A DNA stretch of 64,000 nt from Sphingobacteriales bacterium (GCA_947460245.1 CANHGL010000003.1:48942-112941), one strand, 5' to 3'; shown: positions 40,771 to 50,826, counted from the stretch's first letter. A program made the numbers and translations. The notes: generated by a model from the letters alone, not told the origin.

Positions 40771-41067
40771 ATGTCATCATTTTCAGATTTAATTCATTCC
40801 GACAAACCCGTATTGGTTGATTTCTTTGCGGAATGGTGTGGACCTTGTAAGATGGTAAAGCCTGTATTGGAAGGCCTTAAGAAAAAGGTAGGTAATAAGG
40901 CAACTATTATCAAAATTGATATTGACAAAAACAAGCATGCGGCTAATACCTACCGGATTCAGAGTGTACCCACACTTATGCTATTTAAAAATGGCAAGAT
41001 ACTATGGAGACAGTCTGGGGTTCCTTCAGTAGGTCAGTTGGAACAACTCATTAATAGTAATCTATAA
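40771..41067 (+). CDS. Thioredoxin
   Basis: VLVDFFAEWCGPCKMVKPVLEGL; YRIQSVPTLMLFKNGK. Confidence 0.95.
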   Translation: MSSFSDLIHSDKPVLVDFFAEWCGPCKMVKPVLEGLKKKVGNKATIIKIDIDKNKHAANTYRIQSVPTLMLFKNGKILWRQSGVPSVGQLEQLINSNL

Positions 41068-41111
41068 AAATTCTTAAGTAAAAGAATATTACATCTAATA
41101 AAATATAAAAA

Positions 41112-41825
41112 ATGAAAAGTCATCTAATTTTTATACTTACAGGCTTAATTCTTTTCAGTAATTCGTGTTCTAATGGTCAATCCAGTTCAGGAAATAAGAA
41201 TCTTTCTGCAATGGAATTTTCAGATAAAATTAAGCAAACTCCCTCTGCTAAGGTCATTGATGTCAGAACTCCAGAGGAATTTGAAAAAGGACATTTGCCC
41301 AATGCATTAAACATAGATTGTAATAACAATGATTTTCAAATTCAGATTTCAAAAATAGATAAATCAAAACCTGTATTTGTCTATTGCCTTAGTGGCGGAA
41401 GAAGTTCTTCAGCGGCAAGTAAAATGAGGTCAGATGGATTTACGGAGGTTTATGAGTTAAATGGTGGAATTATGAAATGGAGAGCAGCAGGCTTGCCTGA
41501 AACGACTAGTTCTAGAGTCGTCTCTAGTGGTATGACTGTTCAGCAATTTCAAGAATTGATTAATTCTGATCAATTAGTTTTAGTAGATTTTTATGCAGAT
41601 TGGTGCGGACCTTGTAAAAAAATGAAACCTTATCTGGAGGAGATTGCTATTGCTATGAATGGCAAGGTTAAAGTCGTCAGGATAAATGCCGATGATCATC
41701 AGGAGATTTGCAAAGTATTAAAAATAGATGCATTACCTGTTCTGCAGCTCTATAAAAAAAAGAATTTAATCTGGTCTAACTCAGGATATATAAATAAAGA
41801 GAATGTGCTAAAGCAGCTTCAATAG
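41112..41825 (+). CDS. Rhodanese-thioredoxin fusion, predicted lipoprotein
   Basis: Lipobox-like FSNSC; rhodanese VIDVRTPEEFEKGHLPNALNI...CLSGGRSS fused to thioredoxin LVDFYADWCGPCKKMKPYL. Confidence 0.92.
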   Translation: MKSHLIFILTGLILFSNSCSNGQSSSGNKNLSAMEFSDKIKQTPSAKVIDVRTPEEFEKGHLPNALNIDCNNNDFQIQISKIDKSKPVFVYCLSGGRSSSAASKMRSDGFTEVYELNGGIMKWRAAGLPETTSSRVVSSGMTVQQFQELINSDQLVLVDFYADWCGPCKKMKPYLEEIAIAMNGKVKVVRINADDHQEICKVLKIDALPVLQLYKKKNLIWSNSGYINKENVLKQLQ

Positions 41826-41829
41826 CTAA

Positions 41830-42459
41830 TTATTTCGAGTATAATGGAGAGCCTTCTATTATTGAAATGACTTCTTCGTCACTAACCTGTTCGAAATTTT
41901 CGTAGAACTGCCCTACGCTTACAAAGTTCGATGGAGTATATAAGCATATAAAATCATCAACTTCCTGTTCTAATTTTTTGGCTGTTTCTGCAGGTGCAAC
42001 TGCTGTACATAGAATAATTTTTTTAGGATGACTCTTTCTGATTAGTTTAATCGTCGCGAGTATAGTGTTTCCGGTAGCAATTCCATCATCTACAATAATT
42101 ACTGTTTTCCCGCTAATATTAATGGGTTTTCTACTGCCCATAAATTTCTTGTATTGCTCTTTTAGTTTTTTACGGATTTCAATAATTTCATCTAAAATAT
42201 AAGGTTCATTAGGGTCTATGTTGCTGTTTAATACCGCAGATTCCATGCTGATGGCTCCAATAGCATATTCTTTATTGGATGGGTGTCCTATTTTTTTGGT
42301 GAAAATAAGTTCGAGAGGAAATTTTAAATTTTCCGCAATAAGATGTCCGATGGGAACACCACCCCTCGGAACAGCTAATACGACTCCATCCTCACCTCTA
42401 TATTTGCCTAATAAAGGGATTAATTGATTGGCAACGTCTATTCGATCCTTAAATTGCAT
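41830..42459 (-). CDS. Phosphoribosyltransferase family protein
   Basis: VVLAVPRGGVPIGHLIAENL; PRPP loop VIIVDDGIATGNTILATI. Confidence 0.92.
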   Translation of the reverse strand: MQFKDRIDVANQLIPLLGKYRGEDGVVLAVPRGGVPIGHLIAENLKFPLELIFTKKIGHPSNKEYAIGAISMESAVLNSNIDPNEPYILDEIIEIRKKLKEQYKKFMGSRKPINISGKTVIIVDDGIATGNTILATIKLIRKSHPKKIILCTAVAPAETAKKLEQEVDDFICLYTPSNFVSVGQFYENFEQVSDEEVISIIEGSPLYSK

Positions 42460-42462
42460 TTG

Positions 42463-43134
42463 TTAATGTTCTTTATGAGTGACTATGAATTTAGATAGGT
42501 GTTTATTATACCAGTTTGTTGCAAGATGTGCTACCTGCTCTAGTTTGTCGTCCTCTTCGAACAGATGTGTTGCTCCATTAACTATCGTTAATTCTTTTTC
42601 GCAATTCAATGCATTAAATGCCATCTTGTTTAGCTCTATAACTTCTGTGTCTAAGCCTCCAATAATTAATAAGGTTGGAGCCTCAACATTTTTTAGGTAA
42701 TTGCCAGCTAAATCAGGTCTTCCTCCTCTTGAGATTACAGCGCTTATATTTGGTTTTAATTTTGCGGCGGCGATTAAAGCACATGCAGCCCCAGTACTGG
42801 CGCCGAAATATCCAATTTTATAATGCTTTATGTTTTCTTGATTTTTTAGATGTTTTGTTACTGCTATAAGACGCTCAGTAAGTAGTTCTATGTTGAATCT
42901 ATTTTCATAGATACTATCTTCTTCTTCGGTAAGTAAATCTATAAGTAGTGTAGCGAATCCATTTTGATTGAGTATGCCAGCAACAAATTTATTTCTTGGA
43001 CTATGTCGGCTACTGCCACTGCCATGAGAAAATAATATTAGCGAATTACTGTTTTCGGGTAAGGTCAAATCGCCATCTAACACTATCCGACCGACAGGAA
43101 TTTTGACTTTTACGTGCTCAATTATTTTTTTCAT
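42463..43134 (-). CDS. Dienelactone-hydrolase-like alpha/beta hydrolase
   Basis: LFSHGSGSSRHSPRN, nucleophile elbow GYFGASTGAA, PTLLIIGGLDTEVIELN, GATHLFEE. Confidence 0.9.
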   Translation of the reverse strand: MKKIIEHVKVKIPVGRIVLDGDLTLPENSNSLILFSHGSGSSRHSPRNKFVAGILNQNGFATLLIDLLTEEEDSIYENRFNIELLTERLIAVTKHLKNQENIKHYKIGYFGASTGAACALIAAAKLKPNISAVISRGGRPDLAGNYLKNVEAPTLLIIGGLDTEVIELNKMAFNALNCEKELTIVNGATHLFEEDDKLEQVAHLATNWYNKHLSKFIVTHKEH

Positions 43135-43185
43135 TCGGACTAAATTTTTCTTTTAAATGTAATCATACTTGAGGTTGCGATAAGG

Positions 43186-43197
43186 TGATATTTATCA
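43186..43197. promoter_or_regulatory. FNR/Crp-like palindrome in the divergent hydrolase/esterase promoter region
   Basis: TGAT-ATTT-ATCA (core of TTGATnnnnATCAA); flanked by TAGATTTA (+, 43221-43228) and TACATTTA (-, 43161-43154). Confidence 0.5.
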
Positions 43198-43246
43198 TTT
43201 ACACTTTGCCTGTCTAAGTATAGATTTAAGTACTTATTGTGTTGTT

Positions 43247-44575
43247 ATGGGCTTTACTTATTTTAAGGATAATATGGATGCGGATGTGGAAAGTGTAGTC
43301 CGTGAGCATTCCATAGAACTTCATTCAATGAAAGACCTCGATTCATTGATAGAAAAAGTGGGAGATGCGAGATATGTTCTGTTAGGAGAGGCATCTCATG
43401 GTACTCATGAGTATTATACGATGCGTATGCAAATCACCAGAAAACTGATTGAAGAAAAGGGATTTTCTTTTATAGCAGTTGAGGGAGATTGGCCTGATTG
43501 CTATAAAATAAATCGCTATATAAAAGGGCATAATCTGGAGGCAAAATCTGCCTTTGATGTATTGCAGGAATTTCGAAGATGGCCAACATGGATGTGGGCT
43601 AATTGGGAAGTAGTTGCATTGTTGGAATGGATGAAAGTGCATAATAAAAAGTTTAGTAAGGATAGAAAAATAGGTTTTTATGGATTGGATGTTTATAGTT
43701 TATCAGAGTCGTTGGATGCTGTTTTAAAATATTTAGATAGAACAGATAAAAAAACTATGCAATCTGCGCTGAATGCTTTGAAATGTTTTGAGCCATATGC
43801 AGACAAAGAGGGTCAGTCCTATGCACAGTCTACACTTATAGTTCCAGACACTTGTGAGCAGGATGTAGTTAATTTACTAAAAGACATTCGAAAGAATCTT
43901 ACCAGTTATAATTCAGATGCTGAAGCGGTATTCAGTGCTGAGCAAAATGCTTTTATTGCGGTAAATGCAGAGGCTTATTATAGGGCAATGGTTAGGCCCG
44001 GACCAAACTCATGGAATATTCGCGATCATCATATGGTAGATACATTAAACAAACTTATGGATTTTCATGGTGCCAAGGCTAAGGCAATAGTATGGGAGCA
44101 TAACACCCATATAGGCGATGCCAGGGCGACAGAAATGAATAGGCAGGGCATGGTTAATGTTGGACAACTGGTCCGGGAAGAAAATGCAGAAACGGATGTT
44201 TTTACAGTAGGTTTTGGATCTTATGTGGGCACTGTTTTGGCTGGCAGTGAATGGGGTGGTGTGATACGGGAAATGAATATGCCTCCTGCAAAAGATAATA
44301 GTTGGGAGTCTATTTTACATGGAATGGAAGGTAAGGATAGAATCGTTTTTATGACAGATGATATGAAAGAGCAAATAGGTCATATTAAAATTGATCATCG
44401 TGCGGTTGGAGTAGTTTATCATCCAAGAAATGAATATTTGGGAAATTATGTTGCCAGTTATATGCCTTATAGGTATGATGCATTTGTTTTTTTGGATCAT
44501 ACAAAAGCATTACATCCAATTCACTTAAGTTCGGATTCAAAAGAAATTCCTGAAACCTACCCTTTTGGGTTCTAA
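43247..44575 (+). CDS. Erythromycin esterase family protein
   Basis: ARYVLLGEASHGTHEYYTMRMQITRKLIEEKGFSFIAVEGDWPDCYKINRYI; VWEHNTHIGDARATEM. Confidence 0.92.
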   Translation: MGFTYFKDNMDADVESVVREHSIELHSMKDLDSLIEKVGDARYVLLGEASHGTHEYYTMRMQITRKLIEEKGFSFIAVEGDWPDCYKINRYIKGHNLEAKSAFDVLQEFRRWPTWMWANWEVVALLEWMKVHNKKFSKDRKIGFYGLDVYSLSESLDAVLKYLDRTDKKTMQSALNALKCFEPYADKEGQSYAQSTLIVPDTCEQDVVNLLKDIRKNLTSYNSDAEAVFSAEQNAFIAVNAEAYYRAMVRPGPNSWNIRDHHMVDTLNKLMDFHGAKAKAIVWEHNTHIGDARATEMNRQGMVNVGQLVREENAETDVFTVGFGSYVGTVLAGSEWGGVIREMNMPPAKDNSWESILHGMEGKDRIVFMTDDMKEQIGHIKIDHRAVGVVYHPRNEYLGNYVASYMPYRYDAFVFLDHTKALHPIHLSSDSKEIPETYPFGF

Positions 44576-44608
44576 TATTTTTAGTTGATTTATTAAAATA
44601 TTGAAATA

Positions 44609-45199
44609 ATGAATGTAGTTCATGAGAATAAAAGAATAAGCAAACGCCAGACTCCAAAATCTTTAAATAAGGAAGGTGATTTAAAGCATCATCCCGAGTT
44701 TGTAGTACAACGACATAAAGCGAGAAGTTTACATTATGATTTTAGATTAGAAATAGGTGGCGTATTGAAAAGTTGGGCAGTGCCTAAAGGGCCTTCCATG
44801 AATCCTGCTGATAAACGTCTGGCTATTATGGTAGAGGATCATGCTTTGGAATATAGTGGCTTTGAAGGTGTAATTCCTACAGGCAGCTATGGTGCAGGTG
44901 TCGTTGAGATTTGGGATAGTGGATCCTTCACGCCTGTTGAGAATAAATCAGTCTCAGATGCTTTGACACTGATAGATGACTTGAGAAGAGGCGTTATTAA
45001 ATTTATATTACACGGAAGAAAATTAAAGGGTGAGTTCTCCTTGATAAAGATGAAGCATGGTCCGTCCAATGCTTGGTTGTTAATCAAGCATAAGGATGAA
45101 TATGCAATAGATGAGACATATAATATTGAGTTAATCAGCGATTCATTTGACTCAAAAAAATGGACATCCGCATGGAGAAGAGGATCAGTAAAAAGCTAA
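44609..45199 (+). CDS. LigD-type 3'-phosphoesterase (PE) domain protein
   Basis: FVVQRHKARSLHYDFRLEIGGVLKSWAVPKGPSMNP; MVEDHALEYSGFEGVIPTGSYGAGVVEIWDSG. Confidence 0.93.
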   Translation: MNVVHENKRISKRQTPKSLNKEGDLKHHPEFVVQRHKARSLHYDFRLEIGGVLKSWAVPKGPSMNPADKRLAIMVEDHALEYSGFEGVIPTGSYGAGVVEIWDSGSFTPVENKSVSDALTLIDDLRRGVIKFILHGRKLKGEFSLIKMKHGPSNAWLLIKHKDEYAIDETYNIELISDSFDSKKWTSAWRRGSVKS

Positions 45200-45224
45200 A
45201 AATAATTTTTCAATATTATCAGTC

Positions 45225-46157
45225 ATGGCTATATCTACTGTATCTAATAAGAAAAATAAAATCATAAATATCGATAAGCTTTCTTTGAAAGTAACAAATT
45301 GGGATAAGATTTACTTTCCGGAAGATCATATTAGCAAAGGGGATGTTGTTGCTTATTATGATGGTATCTTTAAATATATCCATCCTTATCTCAAAGATCG
45401 TCCACAATCCCTGAAGCGCAACCCTGATGGAATTTTGAGTAAGGGGTTTTTTCAAAAAGATGCTCCGGAAAATACACCCGAATGGGTTAAGACGTTTCGT
45501 ATATTTTCAGTATCAGTAGATAGGGATACGAATTATATTATATGTAACGACAAGGCTACATTGTTGTATTTAAATAATTTAGGCTGCATAGAGATTAATA
45601 CATGGTTTTCTAGAATTCAGCACCTGTATAATCCAGATTATATGGTGATTGATATTGACCCTTCTTCTGATAACACATTTAACGAGGTTATAGATGTAGC
45701 ATTAGCAGTAAAGCAAATATTGGATAAAGCTATGGTGGATAGTTTCTGTAAGACATCAGGTGCTACTGGTCTTCATATTTATGTTCCTTTGGGTGCTAAG
45801 TATACCTTTGATATTGTAAAATCATTTGCAAAAAAAATAGCTCTTTTGACTCATCAATTAGTGGTGCATACAACATCTCTGGAGCGCTCTTTACATAAGC
45901 GGGGGAATAAGATTTATATAGATTATCTTCAGAATTCTCGGGGACAAACGCTGGTGATTCCATATAGCCTGAGGCCAAGATCCGGAGCTCCGATATCGGC
46001 GCCTCTATTGTGGAGTGAAGTAAAATATGGATTACATCCAATGCAGTTTAACTTAAAGACAATAAATATACGTTTGAATAAAATGGGGGATATATTTTCT
46101 GGCGTATTGGGTAGGGGTATAGATTTGAATAAGTCCCAGAGATTGCTCAACGAATAG
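45225..46157 (+). CDS. LigD-type primase-polymerase domain protein
   Basis: NWDKIYFPEDHISKGDVVAYYDGIFKYIHPYLKDRPQSLKRNPDGI; MVIDIDPSS; SGATGLHIYVPLG. Confidence 0.93.
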   Translation: MAISTVSNKKNKIINIDKLSLKVTNWDKIYFPEDHISKGDVVAYYDGIFKYIHPYLKDRPQSLKRNPDGILSKGFFQKDAPENTPEWVKTFRIFSVSVDRDTNYIICNDKATLLYLNNLGCIEINTWFSRIQHLYNPDYMVIDIDPSSDNTFNEVIDVALAVKQILDKAMVDSFCKTSGATGLHIYVPLGAKYTFDIVKSFAKKIALLTHQLVVHTTSLERSLHKRGNKIYIDYLQNSRGQTLVIPYSLRPRSGAPISAPLLWSEVKYGLHPMQFNLKTINIRLNKMGDIFSGVLGRGIDLNKSQRLLNE

Positions 46158-46166
46158 TAAATTAAA

Positions 46167-47645
46167 TTATTCCAGTCTGTTGCTGCGCCATTGAGAAATA
46201 TCTTCTGTGTTTCCAGACTCATGGACTTTAAGCGTATGATTTTTTTCATTTAGCAATTTTGCAGCAATGAAGCTGGCTAATTCTAATTCTTCCTGGTTTG
46301 TAGTGTTCGGATGGAAGTATCTTTCTACAAATGAGGTATCAAAATTTCCAGTAGAAAATGCAGGATGATTTAAAACAAATTTACCGAAAGACAATGTGGT
46401 TTTTACCCCTTCAATTCGATAGTTATCTATTGCTTTTTTTAGTTTTTCGATTGCATCCATCCTATTATTGCCGTAGGCTACCAGTTTAGCAATCATGGGG
46501 TCATAATAAATAGGAATATCCATTCCTTCATCAAATCCATCATCCACTCGAATACCTTCGCCCTTAGGGATTTGGTAAACTTCTAATTTTCCAATATCTG
46601 GCAGGAAGTTATTTTCAGGATCTTCTGCATAAACACGAAGTTCTATAGCATGTCCTTTTATCGTTAGATCATCTTGAGTAAAAGATATTTTCTCTCCTGA
46701 TGCAATTCTTATTTGTTCCTTAACGAGATCCACCCCTGTAATCATTTCTGTAACGGGGTGCTCTACCTGTAATCTGGTGTTCATTTCCAGAAAGTAAAAA
46801 TCAAGTTTATCATTTACAATAAACTCTACAGTTCCTGCACCCAGATAATTAACAGCATGGGCAACTTGTACAGCTGCTTCGCCCATTTTTTTTCTTAATG
46901 CCGGTGTCAATACAGCACTGGGAGCTTCTTCAACTACCTTCTGGTGGCGTCGTTGTACTGAGCAATCGCGCTCAAACAGATATACAATATTACCGTAGGT
47001 ATCTCCTAATACTTGAATTTCAATATGTCTTGGTGAGGTTACAAACTTCTCTATAAATACACTCCCATCTCCAAAAGCAGAGGTTGCTTCTGAAACTGCT
47101 AATTTCATTTGCTCTTCGAATTCTTGAACATGGTTAACTATACGCATACCTTTACCACCACCGCCTGCCGATGCTTTTATTAAAATTGGAAATCCAATTT
47201 CAGTAGCAAGATTTTTTGCTTCCTGAATATCAGAGATCGGCTGATCTGTTCCTGGCACCAAAGGGACATCAAATTTAGATACTGCTTGTTTAGCTGCCAA
47301 TTTACTGCCCATGATTTCAATAGCCTCAGGTGTTGGCCCTATGAAAATAATGCCATTGTCCTTACAGGCCTTGGCAAAAGTTGCATTTTCACTTAAAAAG
47401 CCGTAACCCGGATGAACGCCGTCTACATTAAGCGTTTTACAAACACTAATTATAGAATCAATTTTCAAATAAGATTCTTTGGATGGGGCAGGTCCGATGC
47501 ATACTGCTTCATCTGCAAAACGAACGTGCGGAGAATTCCTGTCTACTTCTGAATAAATAGCTACCGTTGAAATGCCCATCTGTTTACACGTGCGCATTAC
47601 CCGTAAGGCAATTTCTCCTCTGTTGGCAATCAATATTTTTTTCAT
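46167..47645 (-). CDS. Biotin carboxylase (acyl-CoA carboxylase subunit)
   Basis: KKILIANRGEIALRVMRTCKQMG; IKASAGGGGKGMRIV; FLEMNTRLQVEHPVTEMITGVDLV. Confidence 0.94.
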   Translation of the reverse strand: MKKILIANRGEIALRVMRTCKQMGISTVAIYSEVDRNSPHVRFADEAVCIGPAPSKESYLKIDSIISVCKTLNVDGVHPGYGFLSENATFAKACKDNGIIFIGPTPEAIEIMGSKLAAKQAVSKFDVPLVPGTDQPISDIQEAKNLATEIGFPILIKASAGGGGKGMRIVNHVQEFEEQMKLAVSEATSAFGDGSVFIEKFVTSPRHIEIQVLGDTYGNIVYLFERDCSVQRRHQKVVEEAPSAVLTPALRKKMGEAAVQVAHAVNYLGAGTVEFIVNDKLDFYFLEMNTRLQVEHPVTEMITGVDLVKEQIRIASGEKISFTQDDLTIKGHAIELRVYAEDPENNFLPDIGKLEVYQIPKGEGIRVDDGFDEGMDIPIYYDPMIAKLVAYGNNRMDAIEKLKKAIDNYRIEGVKTTLSFGKFVLNHPAFSTGNFDTSFVERYFHPNTTNQEELELASFIAAKLLNEKNHTLKVHESGNTEDISQWRSNRLE

Positions 47646-47832
47646 AGTGTATAGCCTTTTTTAGACTGAATAGCAGGATAAAAATACAAATCTTAAAGCT
47701 ATTAATGTACTTAAAATCTATTAATTTAAAATCCTTTTGAATTTGTGTTAAATAAGATTTTATTTTTTAGAACTTGCTTATAAAATAGCCTATTTTTGTA
47801 GGGTTGAAGATTTCAAACCTATTTGGGTTTTA

Positions 47833-48486
47833 ATGGAAAGTAAGATTTTAAAATTAGTAAAAAAAGAAATGCAGTTGGAGTGGCGCCAAAAGACTGCTTT
47901 AGGTTCCATATTTATTTATGTTATTGGCACCAGTTTTTTGATTTATCTTATTTTCCAAGGCAATATTACAATACCTACCTGGATTGCCTTGTTTTGGGTG
48001 ATTGCCTTGTTTACTACAATAAATGCTGTTTCAAAATCTTTCTTGAAAGATGTTAATGAGCAGTTTTATTATTTAAGATCTGTTGCTACGCCAATTCAGA
48101 TTATTTTTTCCAAAATAATCTATAATGCATTTCTGATTATATTATTGTCTCTGGTTGTTTACGCAGTTATGATTCTATTCTTTAATCAGAATATTGAAAA
48201 TAAGTTGTTGTTCTTATTTACTATTTTACTTGGTGCATTTGGCTTCTCGAATTTATTTACATTATTATCTGCCATTACTGCTCGTACTCAGAATTTTGTA
48301 TTGTTGGCAATACTTGGTTTTCCTATTATTTTGCCGTTGTTGTTGTTGATTGTAAATATGAGCGAGTTATCAAATTTTGCTATTCAGGATAAAGATATTT
48401 ATATGAACCTGGGGGCTATAGCCTTATTGGATGTTATAACGCTGATACTTTCAGTCGTTTTGTTTCCTTATATTTGGCGTGATTAA
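47833..48486 (+). CDS. ccmB: Heme exporter protein CcmB
   Basis: VKKEMQLEWRQKTALGSIFIYVIGTSFLIYL; six TM helices; followed by ccmC. Confidence 0.88.
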   Translation: MESKILKLVKKEMQLEWRQKTALGSIFIYVIGTSFLIYLIFQGNITIPTWIALFWVIALFTTINAVSKSFLKDVNEQFYYLRSVATPIQIIFSKIIYNAFLIILLSLVVYAVMILFFNQNIENKLLFLFTILLGAFGFSNLFTLLSAITARTQNFVLLAILGFPIILPLLLLIVNMSELSNFAIQDKDIYMNLGAIALLDVITLILSVVLFPYIWRD

Positions 48487-49170
48487 ATGAAAAGCATGAA
48501 GTATTGGTGGAAATATCTTTGTATTATTCTGTTGCTGTATACCGTTGTTATGGGTTTTTCAGGCCCTATTCCTCAAATGAATATTTTGGAGCAATCTATC
48601 CGTAATTTGTATTTTCATGTACCTATGTGGTTTTCCATGATGGTCTTGATGTTCGCATCTATGGTGTATAGCATACGCTATCTTAGTAAACAGAAAATAC
48701 AGGATGATATTAAAGCGTCTAGCTATGCTACTGTCGGATTCCTGTTTGGTATCCTTGGAATTATTACAGGGTCTATTTGGGCAAGAGTTACCTGGGGGGC
48801 ATGGTGGGTTTTTCAGGAAGTTAAACTAAATGGAGCTGCTGCTGCACTATTAATTTATGGCGCATATTTCATTTTGCGGGGTTCATTTGACGAAGAAGAA
48901 AAAAAAGCCAGATTCTCTGCAGTGTATTCCATTTTTGCTTTTACCATGTTTATGGTATTTATTAATGTAATTCCTCGTATCAGCAATTCTTCATTGCATC
49001 CTGGAAATGGAGGGAATCCAGGGTTTAATAGTTATGATTTGGATAGTAATTTAAGAATGGTATTTTATCCTGCAGTAATAGGCTGGATTTTATTATCCGT
49101 GTGGATTGCTTCATTAATCATTCGTATGAAAAATGTACACAGAAAGATACATCATTTAGATATAGATTAG
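48487..49170 (+). CDS. ccmC: Cytochrome c biogenesis protein CcmC/CcsA-like
   Basis: NLYFHVPMWFSMM and WGAWWVFQEVKLNGAA (WWD-like motif), SSLHPGNGG. Confidence 0.9.
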   Translation: MKSMKYWWKYLCIILLLYTVVMGFSGPIPQMNILEQSIRNLYFHVPMWFSMMVLMFASMVYSIRYLSKQKIQDDIKASSYATVGFLFGILGIITGSIWARVTWGAWWVFQEVKLNGAAAALLIYGAYFILRGSFDEEEKKARFSAVYSIFAFTMFMVFINVIPRISNSSLHPGNGGNPGFNSYDLDSNLRMVFYPAVIGWILLSVWIASLIIRMKNVHRKIHHLDID

Positions 49171-49204
49171 TTATTAACATCTTTTAGAAAAAATATTTAA
49201 GTCA

Positions 49205-49417
49205 ATGTCTAAAAAATCTGCCATTTTAATTTTACTTTTCGCCTTCGTTTCTAAATTGTTAAATGCCAAATCACTCCCTATGACGGAACAACTCATGCAG
49301 CAAGGCAAAATTTATGCAGTTATTGCTATAGTTGGTGTGATACTGTTAGGGGTTTTTGCTTTTCTTTTTTATTTAGAGCGAAGACTTCGTAATCTTGAAC
49401 AAGAAATAAAAAAATAA
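49205..49417 (+). CDS. CcmD-like small membrane protein
   Basis: Single TM then basic/acidic coil ([16 protein letters not shown]); directly after ccmC. Confidence 0.75.
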   Translation: MSKKSAILILLFAFVSKLLNAKSLPMTEQLMQQGKIYAVIAIVGVILLGVFAFLFYLERRLRNLEQEIKK

Positions 49418-49419
49418 AT

Positions 49420-50826
49420 ATGACGAATCATCCTAAGTTTTTTCAAAACGTTCAGACGTATGTAGATCAGGCTGCAGCTTTTACTAAATTCCCTAATGGA
49501 TTAATAGATCAGATAAAGGCTTGCAATGCAGTATATCAAATTCACTTTCCTGTTAAGATAGGTAATGATATTCAGGTAATAGAAGCATATCGTGTACAAC
49601 ATAGTCATCACAAGCTTCCAACTAAGGGAGGTATCCGCTATAGTGAGATGGTAGACCAGGATGAGGTTATGGCTTTGGCTGCGTTAATGACTTATAAATG
49701 TGCCGTAGTGGATGTTCCTTTCGGTGGTGCAAAGGGAGGAATCAAAATTAATCCCAAGAATTACACTGAGGAACAATTAGAAAAGATTACGCGCAGGTAT
49801 ACCTTTGAGCTTATAAAGAAAGGTTTCATCGGGCCATCTCTTGATGTTCCCGCGCCGGATTATGGCACAGGAGAAAGAGAGATGAGTTGGATAGTAGATA
49901 CCTATATACAATTTAATCCTTCTCAAATTGATGCGGCAGGATGTGTAACGGGTAAGCCAATATCACTGGGTGGCGTGCATGGCAGAACGGAAGCTACAGG
50001 ACGCGGTGTTTTTTATGGACTTAAGCAAGCTTGTAGCCATGCGGACGATATGAAGAAATTGGGGCTTACACCAGGGCTTGCAGGAAAGAGAGTGATTGTG
50101 CAGGGATTTGGTAATGTGGGATATTACACAGCAAAGGTAATGCAGGAAAATGGCGCATTTATTGTAGGTATTGCAGAGTTTGAAGGTGGATTATATAATC
50201 CTAAAGGAATAGATATTGAGGACTTGAAGACTTACCAGAAAGAAAATAAAACGATTAGAAATTATCCAAAGGCTAAGTTTGTAAAGCATTCTAACGAGTT
50301 GATGGAATATGATTGCGATATCCTGGTACCGGCTGCATTGGAGAATCAGATTACTAAAGAAAATGCTCCAAGGATCAAGGCTAAGATTATTGGTGAAGGA
50401 GCTAATGGTCCTGTTACGCCTGAGGCAGAGCAGATTCTTTTAAAAAAAGGAGTATTGATTATTGCAGATCTTTATCTCAATGCTGGTGGTGTTACTGTGT
50501 CTTATTTTGAATGGTTGAAGAACTTATCACACGTAAGTTTTGGCAGATTGGATCACCGTTTTCAGGAATCTTCTTTTAATCAATTGATGGATATGATTGA
50601 AAAGAATACAGGAAAGAAAATTTCAAAGCAGGAACGCGATGTTGTACACGGTGCCAGTGAATTAGATTTGGTCCGTTCTGGTTTAGAAGATACTATGATT
50701 TATTCTTATGAAAACATCCACGAAATCTGGAAACAGCATAAGAAAATTAGTTTCCGTACAGCAGCATTTATCAATGCGCTCAATAAAATAGGAGCATCTT
50801 ATATGGAGTTGGGTGTTTTCCCTTAA
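49420..50826 (+). CDS. Glu/Leu/Phe/Val (glutamate) dehydrogenase
   Basis: [76 protein letters not shown]. Confidence 0.94.
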   Translation: MTNHPKFFQNVQTYVDQAAAFTKFPNGLIDQIKACNAVYQIHFPVKIGNDIQVIEAYRVQHSHHKLPTKGGIRYSEMVDQDEVMALAALMTYKCAVVDVPFGGAKGGIKINPKNYTEEQLEKITRRYTFELIKKGFIGPSLDVPAPDYGTGEREMSWIVDTYIQFNPSQIDAAGCVTGKPISLGGVHGRTEATGRGVFYGLKQACSHADDMKKLGLTPGLAGKRVIVQGFGNVGYYTAKVMQENGAFIVGIAEFEGGLYNPKGIDIEDLKTYQKENKTIRNYPKAKFVKHSNELMEYDCDILVPAALENQITKENAPRIKAKIIGEGANGPVTPEAEQILLKKGVLIIADLYLNAGGVTVSYFEWLKNLSHVSFGRLDHRFQESSFNQLMDMIEKNTGKKISKQERDVVHGASELDLVRSGLEDTMIYSYENIHEIWKQHKKISFRTAAFINALNKIGASYMELGVFP

